Both the position numbers and the translations under genes were made by a program. This document shows positions 7,841-17,003 of a DNA stretch of 64,000 bases, piece by piece (the stretch's first letter is position 1; each line of letters begins with the position of its first letter). The DNA comes from Martinezella rhizogenes (GTDB taxonomy: Bacteria > Pseudomonadota > Alphaproteobacteria > Rhizobiales > Rhizobiaceae). The notes beneath the pieces are model-generated. The model saw only the letters and a program-made list of their open reading frames with translations. It made no database searches and was not told the DNA's origin. Location: positions 372,001-436,000 of the forward strand of contig NZ_JUHG01000014.1 of NCBI RefSeq assembly GCF_000799715.1, written 5' to 3'.

Positions 7841-9385
7841 ATGAACCGTAAGAATGTACTTCTGATCGTCGTCGATCAGTGGCGGGCCGATTTCATCCCG
7901 CATCTTTTGCGCGCCGACGGGCATGAGGCGTTTCTGAAGACGCCGAACCTGGATCGGCTTTGCCGCGAGGGTGTGACCTTCCGCAATCATGTGACGACCT
8001 GCGTGCCTTGCGGTCCGGCTCGCGCCAGCCTTCTGACCGGCCTTTACCTGATGAATCACCGCGCCGTGCAGAACACGGTGCCGCTCGACAGCAGGCATTT
8101 CAATCTCGCCAAGGCGCTGCGCGGCGTCGGCTACGATCCGGCGCTGGTGGGCTATACCACGACCGTGCCGGACCCGCGCACGACCTCCATCAACGATCCG
8201 CGCTTTCTGGCTCTCGGCGACATGATGGACGGCTTCCATTCGGTAGGTGCCTTCGAGCCGAACATGGAAGGCTATTTCGGCTGGGTGGCGCAGCAGGGCT
8301 TCGATCTGCCGGAACACCACCCCGATGTCTGGCTGCCGGAAGGTGAGGATGCCGTGAAGGGCGCGACCGATCGCCCCTCGCGCATTCCGCATGAATATTC
8401 CGATTCCACCTATTTCACCGAGCGGGCGCTGACCTATCTCAAGGGCCGCGCCGGCAAGCCGTTCTTCCTGCATCTCGGCTATTATCGCCCCCATCCGCCT
8501 TTCGTCGCCTCCGCGCCCTATCACGACATGTATCGCCCGGAAGACATGCCGGCGCCGATCCGCGCCACCAGCCCCGAAACGGAGGCCGCGCAACATCCCC
8601 TGATGAAGTTCTATATCGACAGCATCCGCCGCGGTTCCTTCTTCCAGGGAGCCGAAGGATCGGGGGCGACGCTGGACGAGGCCGATATCCGCCAGATGCG
8701 CGCCACCTATTGCGGTCTGATCAGCGAGATCGACGATTGTCTCGGCCAGGTCTTTGACTATCTGGATGGCACCGGCCAGTGGGACGACACGCTGATCATC
8801 TTCACCAGCGACCACGGCGAGCAGCTCGGCGATCATCATCTGCTCGGCAAGATTGGCTATAACGACGAAAGCTTCCGCATTCCGCTGGTCATCAAGAATG
8901 CCGGACCGAATGCGCGGCCCGGTGCGATCGAGACCGCTTTCACCGAAAGCATCGACGTCATGCCGACCATTCTCGATTGGCTCGGCGGTGATATCCCGCG
9001 CGCCTGCGACGGCGAAACGCTCGTGCCCTTCCTCGCCGGCAAGCGGCCGGATGATTGGCGCACGGAGCTGCACTACGAATACGACTTCCGCGACGTATTC
9101 TATTCCGAACCGCAGGCAGTCCTGGGCCTGGACCAGAATGATTGCAGCCTCTGTGTCGTCCAGGACGAGCGCTACAAATACGTCCATTTCGCCGCCCTGC
9201 CGCCGTTGTTCTTCGATCTCGAGCGCGATCCCAACGAATTCGTCAATCTCGCCGGCGATCCGGACTACGCGGCGCTGGTGCGCGACTATGCGCAGAAAGC
9301 TTTGTCCTGGCGGCTCAGACATGCCGACCGGACGCTGACCCATTATCGCTCCGGCCCCGAGGGCCTGACCGCCCGCGACCGATAA
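7841..9385 (+). CDS. Phosphonate monoester hydrolase (sulfatase/alkaline phosphatase superfamily)
   Basis: A 514-aa enzyme that closely resembles, from memory, the characterised Rhizobium leguminosarum phosphonate monoester hydrolase of the same length. That enzyme hydrolyses phosphonate monoesters and, promiscuously, phosphodiesters and sulfate esters. Metal-ligand Asp12 lies in VVDQWRAD. Cys57 in the C-x-P-x-R motif CGPAR is the residue converted to formylglycine. TSDHGEQ supplies the Asp-His metal pair. No signal peptide, so cytoplasmic. GAGG lies 6 nt before the ATG inside a hairpin. The gene is followed after 35 bp by a solute-binding protein and a full ABC importer, which may bring in its substrate. 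Burkholderia pehA is a related gene. Confidence 0.92.
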   Translation: MNRKNVLLIVVDQWRADFIPHLLRADGHEAFLKTPNLDRLCREGVTFRNHVTTCVPCGPARASLLTGLYLMNHRAVQNTVPLDSRHFNLAKALRGVGYDPALVGYTTTVPDPRTTSINDPRFLALGDMMDGFHSVGAFEPNMEGYFGWVAQQGFDLPEHHPDVWLPEGEDAVKGATDRPSRIPHEYSDSTYFTERALTYLKGRAGKPFFLHLGYYRPHPPFVASAPYHDMYRPEDMPAPIRATSPETEAAQHPLMKFYIDSIRRGSFFQGAEGSGATLDEADIRQMRATYCGLISEIDDCLGQVFDYLDGTGQWDDTLIIFTSDHGEQLGDHHLLGKIGYNDESFRIPLVIKNAGPNARPGAIETAFTESIDVMPTILDWLGGDIPRACDGETLVPFLAGKRPDDWRTELHYEYDFRDVFYSEPQAVLGLDQNDCSLCVVQDERYKYVHFAALPPLFFDLERDPNEFVNLAGDPDYAALVRDYAQKALSWRLRHADRTLTHYRSGPEGLTARDR

Positions 9386-9420
9386 CGACAACCGAAACCC
9401 GATTTTCAGGAGGTATTTTC

Positions 9421-11055
9421 ATGGTCAATATTACCCGTCGTGGCGCGCTCGGCATGGCGACCGCCGCCGCCGGCTCGCTGATCCTGCCGCGCTTCTCGAT
9501 CGCTCAGGCCGACAATCGTCCGTCGATCACCATCGCCGTGCAGAAGATTTCCAACACCAACACGCTGGATACGCTGCGCGAGCAGTCGAATGTCGGCCAG
9601 CGCATCTTCAATTCGTCGCTGTGGGAAGGGTTGATCGGCCTCAACTGGCTGAACGGCCTGACCGCCCGCCCGGAACTCGCCACGGAATGGCGCCGCATCG
9701 ACGACAAGACCGTCGAGCTGAAGCTGCGCCAGGGCGTCAAGTTCCACAACGGCGCGGAACTGACCGCTGAAGACGTCGTCTTTTCCTTCAGCAAGGAGCG
9801 CATGTTTGGCGACACGCAGCCGAACGCCGGCAAGACGATCTACGTCAACGACACCAATCCGATCCGCAATCAGGGCAAGGACCTGCCGCCGGAAGTGCCG
9901 GCGACCGCCCGGCGCATCTGGCCGGCGCTGCAGGGCGTCGAGATCGTCGACAAGTACACGGTCCGTTTCGTCAACGGTTCGTCCGACGTCACCATGGAAG
10001 GCCGCCTTTCGGTTGCCGCCAGCGCGATTGCCAGCCGCCGCGGTTGGGAAGACGCCAAGAGCTATCTCGATTGGGCCCGCGCGCCGATCACTACCGGCCC
10101 CTACCGCGTCGCCGACTTCAAGCCGGACACCTATCTGATCTACGAAGCTCATGACGAATACTGGGGCGGCCGTCCGCCGCTGAAGCGGATCCGCTTCGTC
10201 GAGGTTCCGGAAGTCGCCTCGCGCGTCAACGGCCTGCTATCGGGCGAATATCAGTTCGCCTGCGACATCCCACCGGACCAGATCGGGGGTATCGAGAAGA
10301 ATGCCGCGTTCGAAGTTCAGGGTGGCACGATCCCCAATCATCGCGAGACAGTCTTCGACAAGAACCATCCGCAGCTTGTCGATCCGCGTATCCGTCGCGC
10401 CTTCACCCACGCCATCGACCGCCAGGCGATCGTCGAATCGCTTTGGGCCGGCCGCACCAGGGTTCCCGCCGGCCTGCAGTGGGATTTCTATGGCGACATG
10501 TTCGTCAAGGGTTGGTCTGTTCCGGAATATAATCCGGACATGGCGCGCCAGCTTCTCAAGGAAGCCAACTACAAGGGCGACGCGATCCCCTATCGCCTGC
10601 TCGACAACTACTACACCAACCAGACGGCAACGGCGCAGATCCTGGTGGAGATGTGGAACCAGGTCGGCCTGAATGTCGAGATCGCCGTCAAGGAGAACTG
10701 GCAGGCGATCCTTGAAAAGACCCCGACGCGGGCCGTTCGCGACTGGTCGAGCTCGGCGAGCTTCAACGATCCGGTCTCCTCCATCATCGCCAATCACGGG
10801 CCGAACGGCCAGCAGCAGCAGATCGGCGAATGGACCAATGCCGAGATGAACACGCTCTCGACCTTCCTTGAAACCAGCACCGACCGCGCCAAGCGCCACG
10901 ACGCCTTCGCCCGCATGCTGCAGATCTGCGAGCGCGAAGACCCGGCCTACACGGTCCTGCATCAGAACGCCGTATTCACCGGCAAGCCGAAGGCGCTGAA
11001 GTGGAAGGCCGCGTCGGCCTTCGCAATGGACTTCCGTCCCGGCAACTGGGCCTGA
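9421..11055 (+). CDS. ABC transporter substrate-binding protein, peptide/opine type (SBP_bac_5)
   Basis: A 544-aa periplasmic binding protein. It begins with a twin-arginine-like export signal (TRRGALGMATAAAGSLILP) ending near AQA. The mature part has family-5 blocks such as LKLRQGVKFHNGAELTAEDV and RRAFTHAIDRQAIV. AGGAGG (9408-9413) is ideally placed for ATG 9421; upstream in-frame starts lie inside the hydrolase gene and were rejected. It is followed by two ATPase and two permease genes, together a complete importer. A strong hairpin separates it from the ATPase gene. The ligand is not predictable; the linked phosphonate monoester hydrolase suggests a phosphonate or phosphoester compound (inference). 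Confidence 0.9.
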   Translation: MVNITRRGALGMATAAAGSLILPRFSIAQADNRPSITIAVQKISNTNTLDTLREQSNVGQRIFNSSLWEGLIGLNWLNGLTARPELATEWRRIDDKTVELKLRQGVKFHNGAELTAEDVVFSFSKERMFGDTQPNAGKTIYVNDTNPIRNQGKDLPPEVPATARRIWPALQGVEIVDKYTVRFVNGSSDVTMEGRLSVAASAIASRRGWEDAKSYLDWARAPITTGPYRVADFKPDTYLIYEAHDEYWGGRPPLKRIRFVEVPEVASRVNGLLSGEYQFACDIPPDQIGGIEKNAAFEVQGGTIPNHRETVFDKNHPQLVDPRIRRAFTHAIDRQAIVESLWAGRTRVPAGLQWDFYGDMFVKGWSVPEYNPDMARQLLKEANYKGDAIPYRLLDNYYTNQTATAQILVEMWNQVGLNVEIAVKENWQAILEKTPTRAVRDWSSSASFNDPVSSIIANHGPNGQQQQIGEWTNAEMNTLSTFLETSTDRAKRHDAFARMLQICEREDPAYTVLHQNAVFTGKPKALKWKAASAFAMDFRPGNWA

Positions 11056-11062
11056 TTCGACG

Positions 11063-11095
11063 AAACGGACCGGAGGCCACACCTCCGGTCCGTTT
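11063..11095 (+). terminator. Intra-operon hairpin after the substrate-binding-protein gene
   Basis: AAACGGACCGGAGG (11063-11076) pairs perfectly with CCTCCGGTCCGTTT (11082-11095) around a 5-nt loop, 7 bp after the stop codon. The T-run is short, so partial termination or 3' stabilisation of the binding-protein message is more likely than a full stop. Confidence 0.75.
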
Positions 11096-11126
11096 TCATT
11101 CGTTCGTGTGGACGAAGGAGGCAGCA

Positions 11127-12134
11127 ATGTCCCTGGTGGAAATCTCCAATTTAACGGTCGCCTTCAACGGCACGCGGGTTTTGCACGGCATCGATCTGGC
11201 GATCGAGAACGGCGAGGCCGTTGGTCTGGTCGGCGAATCCGGTTGCGGCAAGTCGGTGACCTGGCTTGCGGCCCTTGGTCTTCTGCCGCGCAAGGCGACC
11301 GTCGGTGGCAGCGTCCGTCTCGGCGACCGGCAGCTTGTCGGCGCACCGCGCACCACGCTCGAGAGCGTACGCGGCAGCCGCATCGCCATGATCTTCCAGG
11401 ATCCGTCCAGTTCGCTCAACCCCGTCATCCGTGCCGGCCGGCAGATCGCCGAAGCCGTCGAGTTGCATCGTGGGCTGACGGGCAAGGCGGCGCGCTTCGA
11501 GGCGATCCGGCTGATGGAGTTGGTGGGCATTCCCGACGCCATCAGGCGCTTCGACAATTTTCCGCATGAATTTTCCGGCGGCCAGAACCAGCGGCTGATG
11601 ATCGCCATGGCGTTGTCGGGCAATCCCGACCTGCTAGTGGCCGACGAGCCGACGACCGCGCTCGACGCCACCATCCAGGCGCAGATCCTCGACCTTTTGA
11701 TCTCGATCCGCGCCGAGACCGGCATGGCCATTGTCTTCATCAGCCATGATCTCGGGGCCGTGTCGCAGGTCTGCGAGCGCGTCTGCGTCATGTATGCCGG
11801 CCGTGTCGTGGAAATGTGCTCGACGGAGGCGCTGTTCCTCGAACCGCGCCACCCCTATACGCGTGGCCTGTTCGACGCCATTCCACGTCTTGACGGCGGC
11901 CGCGAACGCATGGCGCCGATCCCGGGCACGGTGCCGCAGCCGGGCCGCTTGCCGGGTGGCTGCGCCTTCGCGCCGCGCTGCGGCCGGACCTCCGAGCTCT
12001 GTCACAACAGCCTGCCGCAACTGGTGGATCTCGGTAGTGATCGTGCAGCCGCCTGCTTCCATCCGATCGGTGACGGCGCGACCGCGGCAGTCCCGAATGT
12101 CGTTCAGGCCAGGCAGGGAGCGACGGTAGCGTGA
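11127..12134 (+). CDS. ABC transporter ATP-binding protein, DppD-like
   Basis: A 335-aa nucleotide-binding subunit of the peptide-type importer. It has Walker A GESGCGKS (about residues 37-44), Q-loop MIFQDPSSSLNPV, signature FSGGQNQR, Walker B LLVADEPTTALD and an H-loop SHDLG. The C-terminal extension CAFAPRCGR is the cysteine-rich oligopeptide-type tail (in related ATPases the cysteines hold an Fe-S cluster). ATG 11127 has GAAGGAG 6 nt upstream; the longer frame opening at 11001 overlaps the binding-protein gene and was rejected. It overlaps the next ATPase gene by 4 bp (GTGA), so translation is coupled. Confidence 0.93.
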   Translation: MSLVEISNLTVAFNGTRVLHGIDLAIENGEAVGLVGESGCGKSVTWLAALGLLPRKATVGGSVRLGDRQLVGAPRTTLESVRGSRIAMIFQDPSSSLNPVIRAGRQIAEAVELHRGLTGKAARFEAIRLMELVGIPDAIRRFDNFPHEFSGGQNQRLMIAMALSGNPDLLVADEPTTALDATIQAQILDLLISIRAETGMAIVFISHDLGAVSQVCERVCVMYAGRVVEMCSTEALFLEPRHPYTRGLFDAIPRLDGGRERMAPIPGTVPQPGRLPGGCAFAPRCGRTSELCHNSLPQLVDLGSDRAAACFHPIGDGATAAVPNVVQARQGATVA

Positions 12135-13180
12135 GTACGGATCCCCTCATCGAGGCCAGCGACCTTACCAAAACCTATTTCTCCCGCCGTGGCCTGCTCG
12201 GCCGGCCGACTGCCGTGCATGCCGTCGACGGCGTTTCGCTCACCGTCGCGCCGGGCACCACGCTCGGCATCGTCGGCGAATCCGGCTCGGGAAAATCCAC
12301 CACGGGCCGGCTGCTGCTTGGCCTGGAGGCGCCGTCGGCCGGTCATGTCCGCTTCGACGGCGAGCCGATGCCTGCCCTGGAGACGGCTGAATGGCGGAAG
12401 TATCGGGCGCGCATGCAGCTTGTCTTCCAGGACCCGCTTGCCGCCCTCGACCGGCGCCTGACCATCGGCGCGCAGATCGGCGAACCGCTGGCGATCCACA
12501 ATATTGGCACGCAAGCCGAGCGCCGCGAACGCGTCATGACGCTGCTGCAGGCTGTCGGCCTGCGCCGCGACCAGGAGACGAGCTATCCGCACGAGCTCTC
12601 CGGCGGCCAGCGCCAGCGTATCGTCATCGCCCGCGCCATTGCCAGCGATCCGCAATTGCTGGTTTGCGACGAGCCGGTCTCGGCGCTCGACGTTTCGATC
12701 CAGGCGCAAGTCGTCAACCTGCTGCGCGACCTGCAGGAGACGCGCGGCATCACCATGGTCTTCATCAGTCACGACCTGAAAGTGGTGCGCAACATCTCGG
12801 ATCGCGTCGCTGTGATGTATCTTGGCCGGATCGTAGAGGAATCATCCTCGGACGAGATCTTCAGCGCTCCGCTGCATCCCTATACCAGGGCGCTGGTGTC
12901 GAGCGTGCCCGTGCCGGGAACGGCGCTGAAGGACCGTATCGTGCTGCAGGGCGAGCCGCCGAATCCGGCCGCGCGCCCCGCCGGTTGTGCTTTCCATCCG
13001 CGCTGCGCCGTCGCCATCGCGCGCTGCCGCTCGGAAACCCCGGCGCTCTTGGCGATCGGCTCCGGGCGCAAGGCAGCCTGTCATCTCGTCGGTGGCGATC
13101 AGCCCGCCGGCGTCGCGAACATCGGGTCTGCCGAAACCCTCGTTGAAGCCGCTCCCACCCAGACATCAGCGAGCCCGTGA
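12131..13180 (+). CDS. ABC transporter ATP-binding protein, DppF-like
   Basis: A 349-aa second ATPase of the importer, starting with GTG inside the stop of the preceding gene. Walker A is GESGSGKS, Q-loop VFQDPLAALD, signature LSGGQRQR, Walker B LLVCDEPVSALD and H-loop SHDLK. The tail CAFHPRCAVAIARC carries the cysteines usual in this subfamily. The two different ATPases probably form a heterodimer, as in dipeptide and oligopeptide importers. The permease gene follows 4 bp downstream. Confidence 0.93.
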   Translation: MSTDPLIEASDLTKTYFSRRGLLGRPTAVHAVDGVSLTVAPGTTLGIVGESGSGKSTTGRLLLGLEAPSAGHVRFDGEPMPALETAEWRKYRARMQLVFQDPLAALDRRLTIGAQIGEPLAIHNIGTQAERRERVMTLLQAVGLRRDQETSYPHELSGGQRQRIVIARAIASDPQLLVCDEPVSALDVSIQAQVVNLLRDLQETRGITMVFISHDLKVVRNISDRVAVMYLGRIVEESSSDEIFSAPLHPYTRALVSSVPVPGTALKDRIVLQGEPPNPAARPAGCAFHPRCAVAIARCRSETPALLAIGSGRKAACHLVGGDQPAGVANIGSAETLVEAAPTQTSASP

Positions 13181-13184
13181 TCCC

Positions 13185-14114
13185 ATGTTCCGCTTCCTTC
13201 TCTTCAAGATATTCCGTGCGCTGATGACCATTATGCTGGTCGTCACCTTTGCCTTCATCGTGCTGCGCATGTCGGGCGATCCGGCCGTCATCATTCTGGG
13301 GCCGGACGCGCCGCCGCAGGCGATCGAGGCGTTCCGTCACGCCTGGGGTCTCGATCAGCCACTCTGGGATCAGTATCTGCGCTATTTCGGCGCCATCGCG
13401 CGCGGCGATCTCGGCGTGTCCATGCGGGACGGTCAGTCGGCCATCCTTCTGGTCATGGAACGCATCCCGGCGACGCTGGAGCTGACCGTTCCGGCGCTGA
13501 TCCTCAAGCTCGTCCTTGGCATCTCCATCGGTGTCTACGCGGCGCTGCACCGTGAAACCCTGCTCGACCGCGTGGTCATGGCGGGCGCCGTCATCGGCTT
13601 TACCATGCCGAGCTTCGTTCTCGGCCTCGTGTTGGTGCTGATCTTCGCCGTCGAGCTCGACTGGCTGCCGTCCGGTGGCCAGGATACATGGATGCATGCC
13701 ATCCTGCCGATCATCGCCATGAGTGTCGGCGGCATCGGCATTCTTGCCCGCTTCTCGCGCAGCGCCATGATCGAGATCCTGGGCCAGCCCTATATCCGCA
13801 CGGCGAGCGCCAAGGGCATGCCATGGCGGAAGGTCGTCTGGCGGCACGCGCTGCCGAATGCGGCAATCCCGATCGTCACCATCGCCGGTTTCATGGTCGG
13901 CTCGCTGATTGCAGGCGCCGTGGTGGTGGAATCGCTGTTCTCATGGCCGGGCGTTGGGCGTCTGCTGGTGGTCTCCGTCGCAAACCGCGATCTCGCCGTC
14001 GTGCAATGTATTCTTTTGATGGTGGCGGCCTGCATGGTGCTGTCCAATTTCACCGTCGATATTCTCTACGGCTACCTCGATCCGCGCCTGCGGACCACGA
14101 CTGCGAAAGGCTGA
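13185..14114 (+). CDS. ABC transporter permease, DppB-like
   Basis: A 309-aa inner-membrane subunit. The N-terminal helix (LFKIFRALMTIMLVVTFAFI) is followed by the periplasmic region GDPAVIILGPDAPP and WGLDQPLWDQY. The EAA-type coupling motif is RTASAKGMPWRKVVWRHALPNA (first part of the loop that docks on the ATPase). It ends YGYLDPRLR, the usual C-terminus of DppB/OppB proteins. ATG 13185 is chosen; longer frames run back into the DppF-like gene. It is separated by 3 bp from the second permease gene. Confidence 0.93.
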   Translation: MFRFLLFKIFRALMTIMLVVTFAFIVLRMSGDPAVIILGPDAPPQAIEAFRHAWGLDQPLWDQYLRYFGAIARGDLGVSMRDGQSAILLVMERIPATLELTVPALILKLVLGISIGVYAALHRETLLDRVVMAGAVIGFTMPSFVLGLVLVLIFAVELDWLPSGGQDTWMHAILPIIAMSVGGIGILARFSRSAMIEILGQPYIRTASAKGMPWRKVVWRHALPNAAIPIVTIAGFMVGSLIAGAVVVESLFSWPGVGRLLVVSVANRDLAVVQCILLMVAACMVLSNFTVDILYGYLDPRLRTTTAKG

Positions 14115-14117
14115 GCG

Positions 14118-14981
14118 ATGGCGAACATCTCCATTCCTGGTATCGCCACGGGCGAGCGCAAGCAGCAAAAGAAGGGCCTGCCCATTATCGTCACCATCGG
14201 CCTCGTCTGGATCGCGGCGATGATCGTCATCGCCGTGACGGCGGACTGGATCCGACCCTTCAACATCACCGCCTTCGATCTGAAGAACCGCCTGGCGCTG
14301 CCTGGCGATCCCAAGCATTTCCTCGGCACCGACGAGCTCGGCCGCGACGTGCTCTCGCGTCTGATCGACAGTATCCGCATCTCGCTTTTGATCGCCTTCG
14401 GCGCAACAATGATCTCGGCCTTCGTCGGCACGCTACTCGGCTTCCTCGCCGCCTATTTCCGGGGGATCGTCGAGCACATCGTCCTGATGCTGGCGGATTT
14501 CCAGGCGGCCATGCCCTTCCTGATCATGTCGCTCGCCGTGCTCGCCTTTTTCGGCAGTTCGCTGCCGCTGCTGATATGCCTGATGGGCTTCTACGGCTGG
14601 GAACGCTACACCCGCATCGCTCGTGGTCTCGCGATCTCTGCCAGCAAGCAAGGCTATGCCTCGGCCGTGACACAGCTCGGCGCCAGCCCGATGCGGGTTT
14701 ACCTGAACCACATCCTGCCGAACATCGCTTCGACGCTGATCGTCTCGATGACGCTGACCTTCCCGGAGGTCATCCTGATGGAAAGCAGCCTGTCCTTCCT
14801 CGGTCTCGGCGTGCAGCCGCCGATGACCAGCCTTGGTAACATGGTCGGTTATGGGCGCGAATATCTCACCCGCGCGCCCTGGATCATGCTGACGCCGTCG
14901 GTGGTCATCATGCTGACCACGCTCTCGATCAGCATCGTCGGCGATTGGTTGCGAGACAAGCTCGATCCAACCCTATCGTGA
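14118..14981 (+). CDS. ABC transporter permease, DppC-like
   Basis: A 287-aa inner-membrane partner of the DppB-like permease. It has an N-terminal membrane helix (IVTIGLVWIAAMIVIAVTADW), the conserved HFLGTDELGRDVLSRLI block just after it, and the coupling loop around QLGASPMRVYLNHILPN. It ends GDWLRDKLDPTL, typical of DppC/OppC. It is the last gene of the five-gene importer: its stop is separated by a single base from the stop of the convergent MFS gene, so the two genes are tail to tail with no room for a dedicated terminator. Confidence 0.93.
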   Translation: MANISIPGIATGERKQQKKGLPIIVTIGLVWIAAMIVIAVTADWIRPFNITAFDLKNRLALPGDPKHFLGTDELGRDVLSRLIDSIRISLLIAFGATMISAFVGTLLGFLAAYFRGIVEHIVLMLADFQAAMPFLIMSLAVLAFFGSSLPLLICLMGFYGWERYTRIARGLAISASKQGYASAVTQLGASPMRVYLNHILPNIASTLIVSMTLTFPEVILMESSLSFLGLGVQPPMTSLGNMVGYGREYLTRAPWIMLTPSVVIMLTTLSISIVGDWLRDKLDPTLS

Positions 14982-14982
14982 T

Positions 14983-16542
14983 CTAGACGCCGGTCTTTTT
15001 CGTTTCCTCGCCGTGGGTCGCCTTCAGAGGAATCTCCGGCAGGAACAGCAGCGCAATCAGCGCCAGTGCCACGATGACCGTTCCGGTGGCGAAGGTCATG
15101 GCGATGGCGTGGCGGTAAAGTGCTATCGCCGCGGCATGGGCTTCCGGCGAGGCTGTAGCGAGCTGCTTTAGGCCGCTTTCGGTCAGCGACGACATGTCCA
15201 GGCTGCCGGAGGCGCCAGTCGCCTGTTGCACGCGATAGGCAAGGATCGCGCCGGAGCCGGTGACGCCGATCAGGCCGCCGAGCGAGCGGAAGAAGGCAAG
15301 CGTCGCCGTGCCGACACCGCGGTGGGCAAGGGGCAGGGCGTTCTGTACCGCGACCGTCATCGTCGGCATCACCAGCCCGAGCCCCAGGCCAAGTGCAAAG
15401 ATCGAGGGTTCGATGATGGCGAACCCCTGGCTTTCTGCGGCGGCCCAGGCAAGCACGGCGAAGGCTGTGGTTGCAAGGCCAAGGCCCACAAGCTGGGCCG
15501 GCTTGTAGCGGCCGGAACGTTGTAGAAGCACACGTCCGTTAAACATCGAGGAGATGACAAAGCCGACCATCAGCGGTCCGGTCAGAAGGCCGGATTGCGA
15601 GGGGCTGGCGCCCATCACCATCTGAAAGAACAGCGGAAAGAACAGGCTCGCGCCGAGCATGCCCATGAAGGTCAGGGCGAGCACGATGCAGGCGACGACG
15701 AACAGACGGTTGCGGAAGAGATCGGGTGGCAGAACCGGCTCCGGTTCGCGGCGGACATGGAAAACGAAGAGGACGGTTAGGATGAGGGAGGTAGCCGACA
15801 GGCCGAGGATCTCAGGCGAATTCCAGGCCCATTCGTTGCCGCCAAGCGCGAGCACCAGCAGGAAGCCGGTGGTGCAGGCAGTCAAGAGTGCTGCGCCGAG
15901 ATAGTCGATGCGGCGGCTGCGCGCCTGATGCGGCCGCTTCAGGGCGCGGCCGATCATGACGAGGGCGACCGCGCCGATCGGCAGGTTGACGTAGAAGATC
16001 CAGTGCCAGGAGAGCAGATCGGTGATGACGCCGCCGACGACCGGGCCGATGACGCTGCAGACAGCGAAGACGGCGGCGATCGAGCCCTGGTTGCGGCCGC
16101 GCCTGGCCGGTGGCACCAGATCGCCGATGATGATCTGCGCGAGCGGCATCAGACCCCCGGCGCCAATGCCCTGGATGGCGCGGAAGATAATGAGCTGGGG
16201 TAGCGTCTGCGCCATGCCGCTTAGGATGGAGCCGAGCAGGAAGATCAGGATCGCCGTGTAGATCATCGGCTTGCGGCCATATTGGTCGCTGAGCTTGCCG
16301 TAGAGCGGCATGGTGCTGGTCGAGGCCAGCACATAGGCGCTGACCACCCAGGAGAGATGTGTGACGCCGCCAAGATCGCTGACGATGCGCGGCAGGGCGG
16401 TGGCGACGATGCTCTGGTCGATAGCGGCAAGGCCGAGCACGATCATCAGGCCGAGGATGACGGCGCGGATTTCGCGCCGGTCGGGCGCGTTGCTTCCGGT
16501 CGGTGTCGGCTGAGAAGCGGCTTGTTGCACCTGCGCGGTCAT
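14983..16542 (-). CDS. MFS multidrug transporter, EmrB/QacA-like (DHA2)
   Basis: A 519-aa, 14-helix-type exporter. It has AIDQSIVATALPRI in helix 1, GKLSDQYGRKPM in the loop after helix 2, and the antiporter motif C-like VIGPVVGG in helix 5. It probably exports hydrophobic drugs or toxic metabolites by proton antiport. The start overlaps the stop of the MarR gene by 4 bp (ATGA), so the pair is one transcript. No membrane-fusion protein is adjacent, so it probably works alone across the inner membrane. Confidence 0.9.
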   Translation of the reverse strand: MTAQVQQAASQPTPTGSNAPDRREIRAVILGLMIVLGLAAIDQSIVATALPRIVSDLGGVTHLSWVVSAYVLASTSTMPLYGKLSDQYGRKPMIYTAILIFLLGSILSGMAQTLPQLIIFRAIQGIGAGGLMPLAQIIIGDLVPPARRGRNQGSIAAVFAVCSVIGPVVGGVITDLLSWHWIFYVNLPIGAVALVMIGRALKRPHQARSRRIDYLGAALLTACTTGFLLVLALGGNEWAWNSPEILGLSATSLILTVLFVFHVRREPEPVLPPDLFRNRLFVVACIVLALTFMGMLGASLFFPLFFQMVMGASPSQSGLLTGPLMVGFVISSMFNGRVLLQRSGRYKPAQLVGLGLATTAFAVLAWAAAESQGFAIIEPSIFALGLGLGLVMPTMTVAVQNALPLAHRGVGTATLAFFRSLGGLIGVTGSGAILAYRVQQATGASGSLDMSSLTESGLKQLATASPEAHAAAIALYRHAIAMTFATGTVIVALALIALLFLPEIPLKATHGEETKKTGV

Positions 16543-17003
16543 TGTCCGATCTCTCCAAGCGGGCCTACGGCGGCGCGGATCGCGCTACGCGCTTCCGGCG
16601 ACAGTTTTGCGAGTTCGGAGGCGAGCCAATCGGTCCGCCTTTGCTTGATCCTCTTGATCAGGGTCCGCCCCTTCTCGGTGGCGATCAGGCCATTGCGTCG
16701 CTTGTCTTGCGGATCGGGCGCGGCACGGGCGACGAGACCCTCGCGTTCCATGGCCTTGATATGCCCCGATATCGTCGGTCCACGCAGCTTTTCCAGCCGG
16801 GCCAGCTCGGCGACGCCGATGCCTGGTTGCCGGACGATAGCGACGAGAAGAAGCGCCTGCAGCGGCGAAATGCCGGGGTCGTCGGTCTCGCGCCGCAGTT
16901 GCCGGTGAAGGCGATGCAGGGCCGGGCGCAGTGCTTCGGCGAGTGCCATAGCCTCTTCGATATCGTAGGCGCGCCCGGTTTCGTGCATGCGTTCATATCC
17001 CAT
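16539..17003 (-). CDS. MarR-family repressor of the efflux gene
   Basis: A 154-aa winged-helix regulator. ISPLQALLLVAIVRQPGIGVAELARLEKLRGPTIS spans the first helices and the HTH, with the wing at DPQDKRRNGLIATEKG. It is co-translated with the downstream DHA2 exporter. The start codon itself lies in a 9-bp inverted repeat (17002-17026), a likely autoregulatory operator. The inducing ligand is unknown. It contains no cysteine, so direct thiol redox sensing is not expected. Confidence 0.9.
   Translation of the reverse strand: MGYERMHETGRAYDIEEAMALAEALRPALHRLHRQLRRETDDPGISPLQALLLVAIVRQPGIGVAELARLEKLRGPTISGHIKAMEREGLVARAAPDPQDKRRNGLIATEKGRTLIKRIKQRRTDWLASELAKLSPEARSAIRAAVGPLGEIGQ

Noticed and set aside
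7802..9391. 529-aa minus-strand open frame
   Set aside because: It lies antisense to the phosphonate monoester hydrolase, has compositionally biased residues and no motif; it is a high-GC shadow of the real gene.
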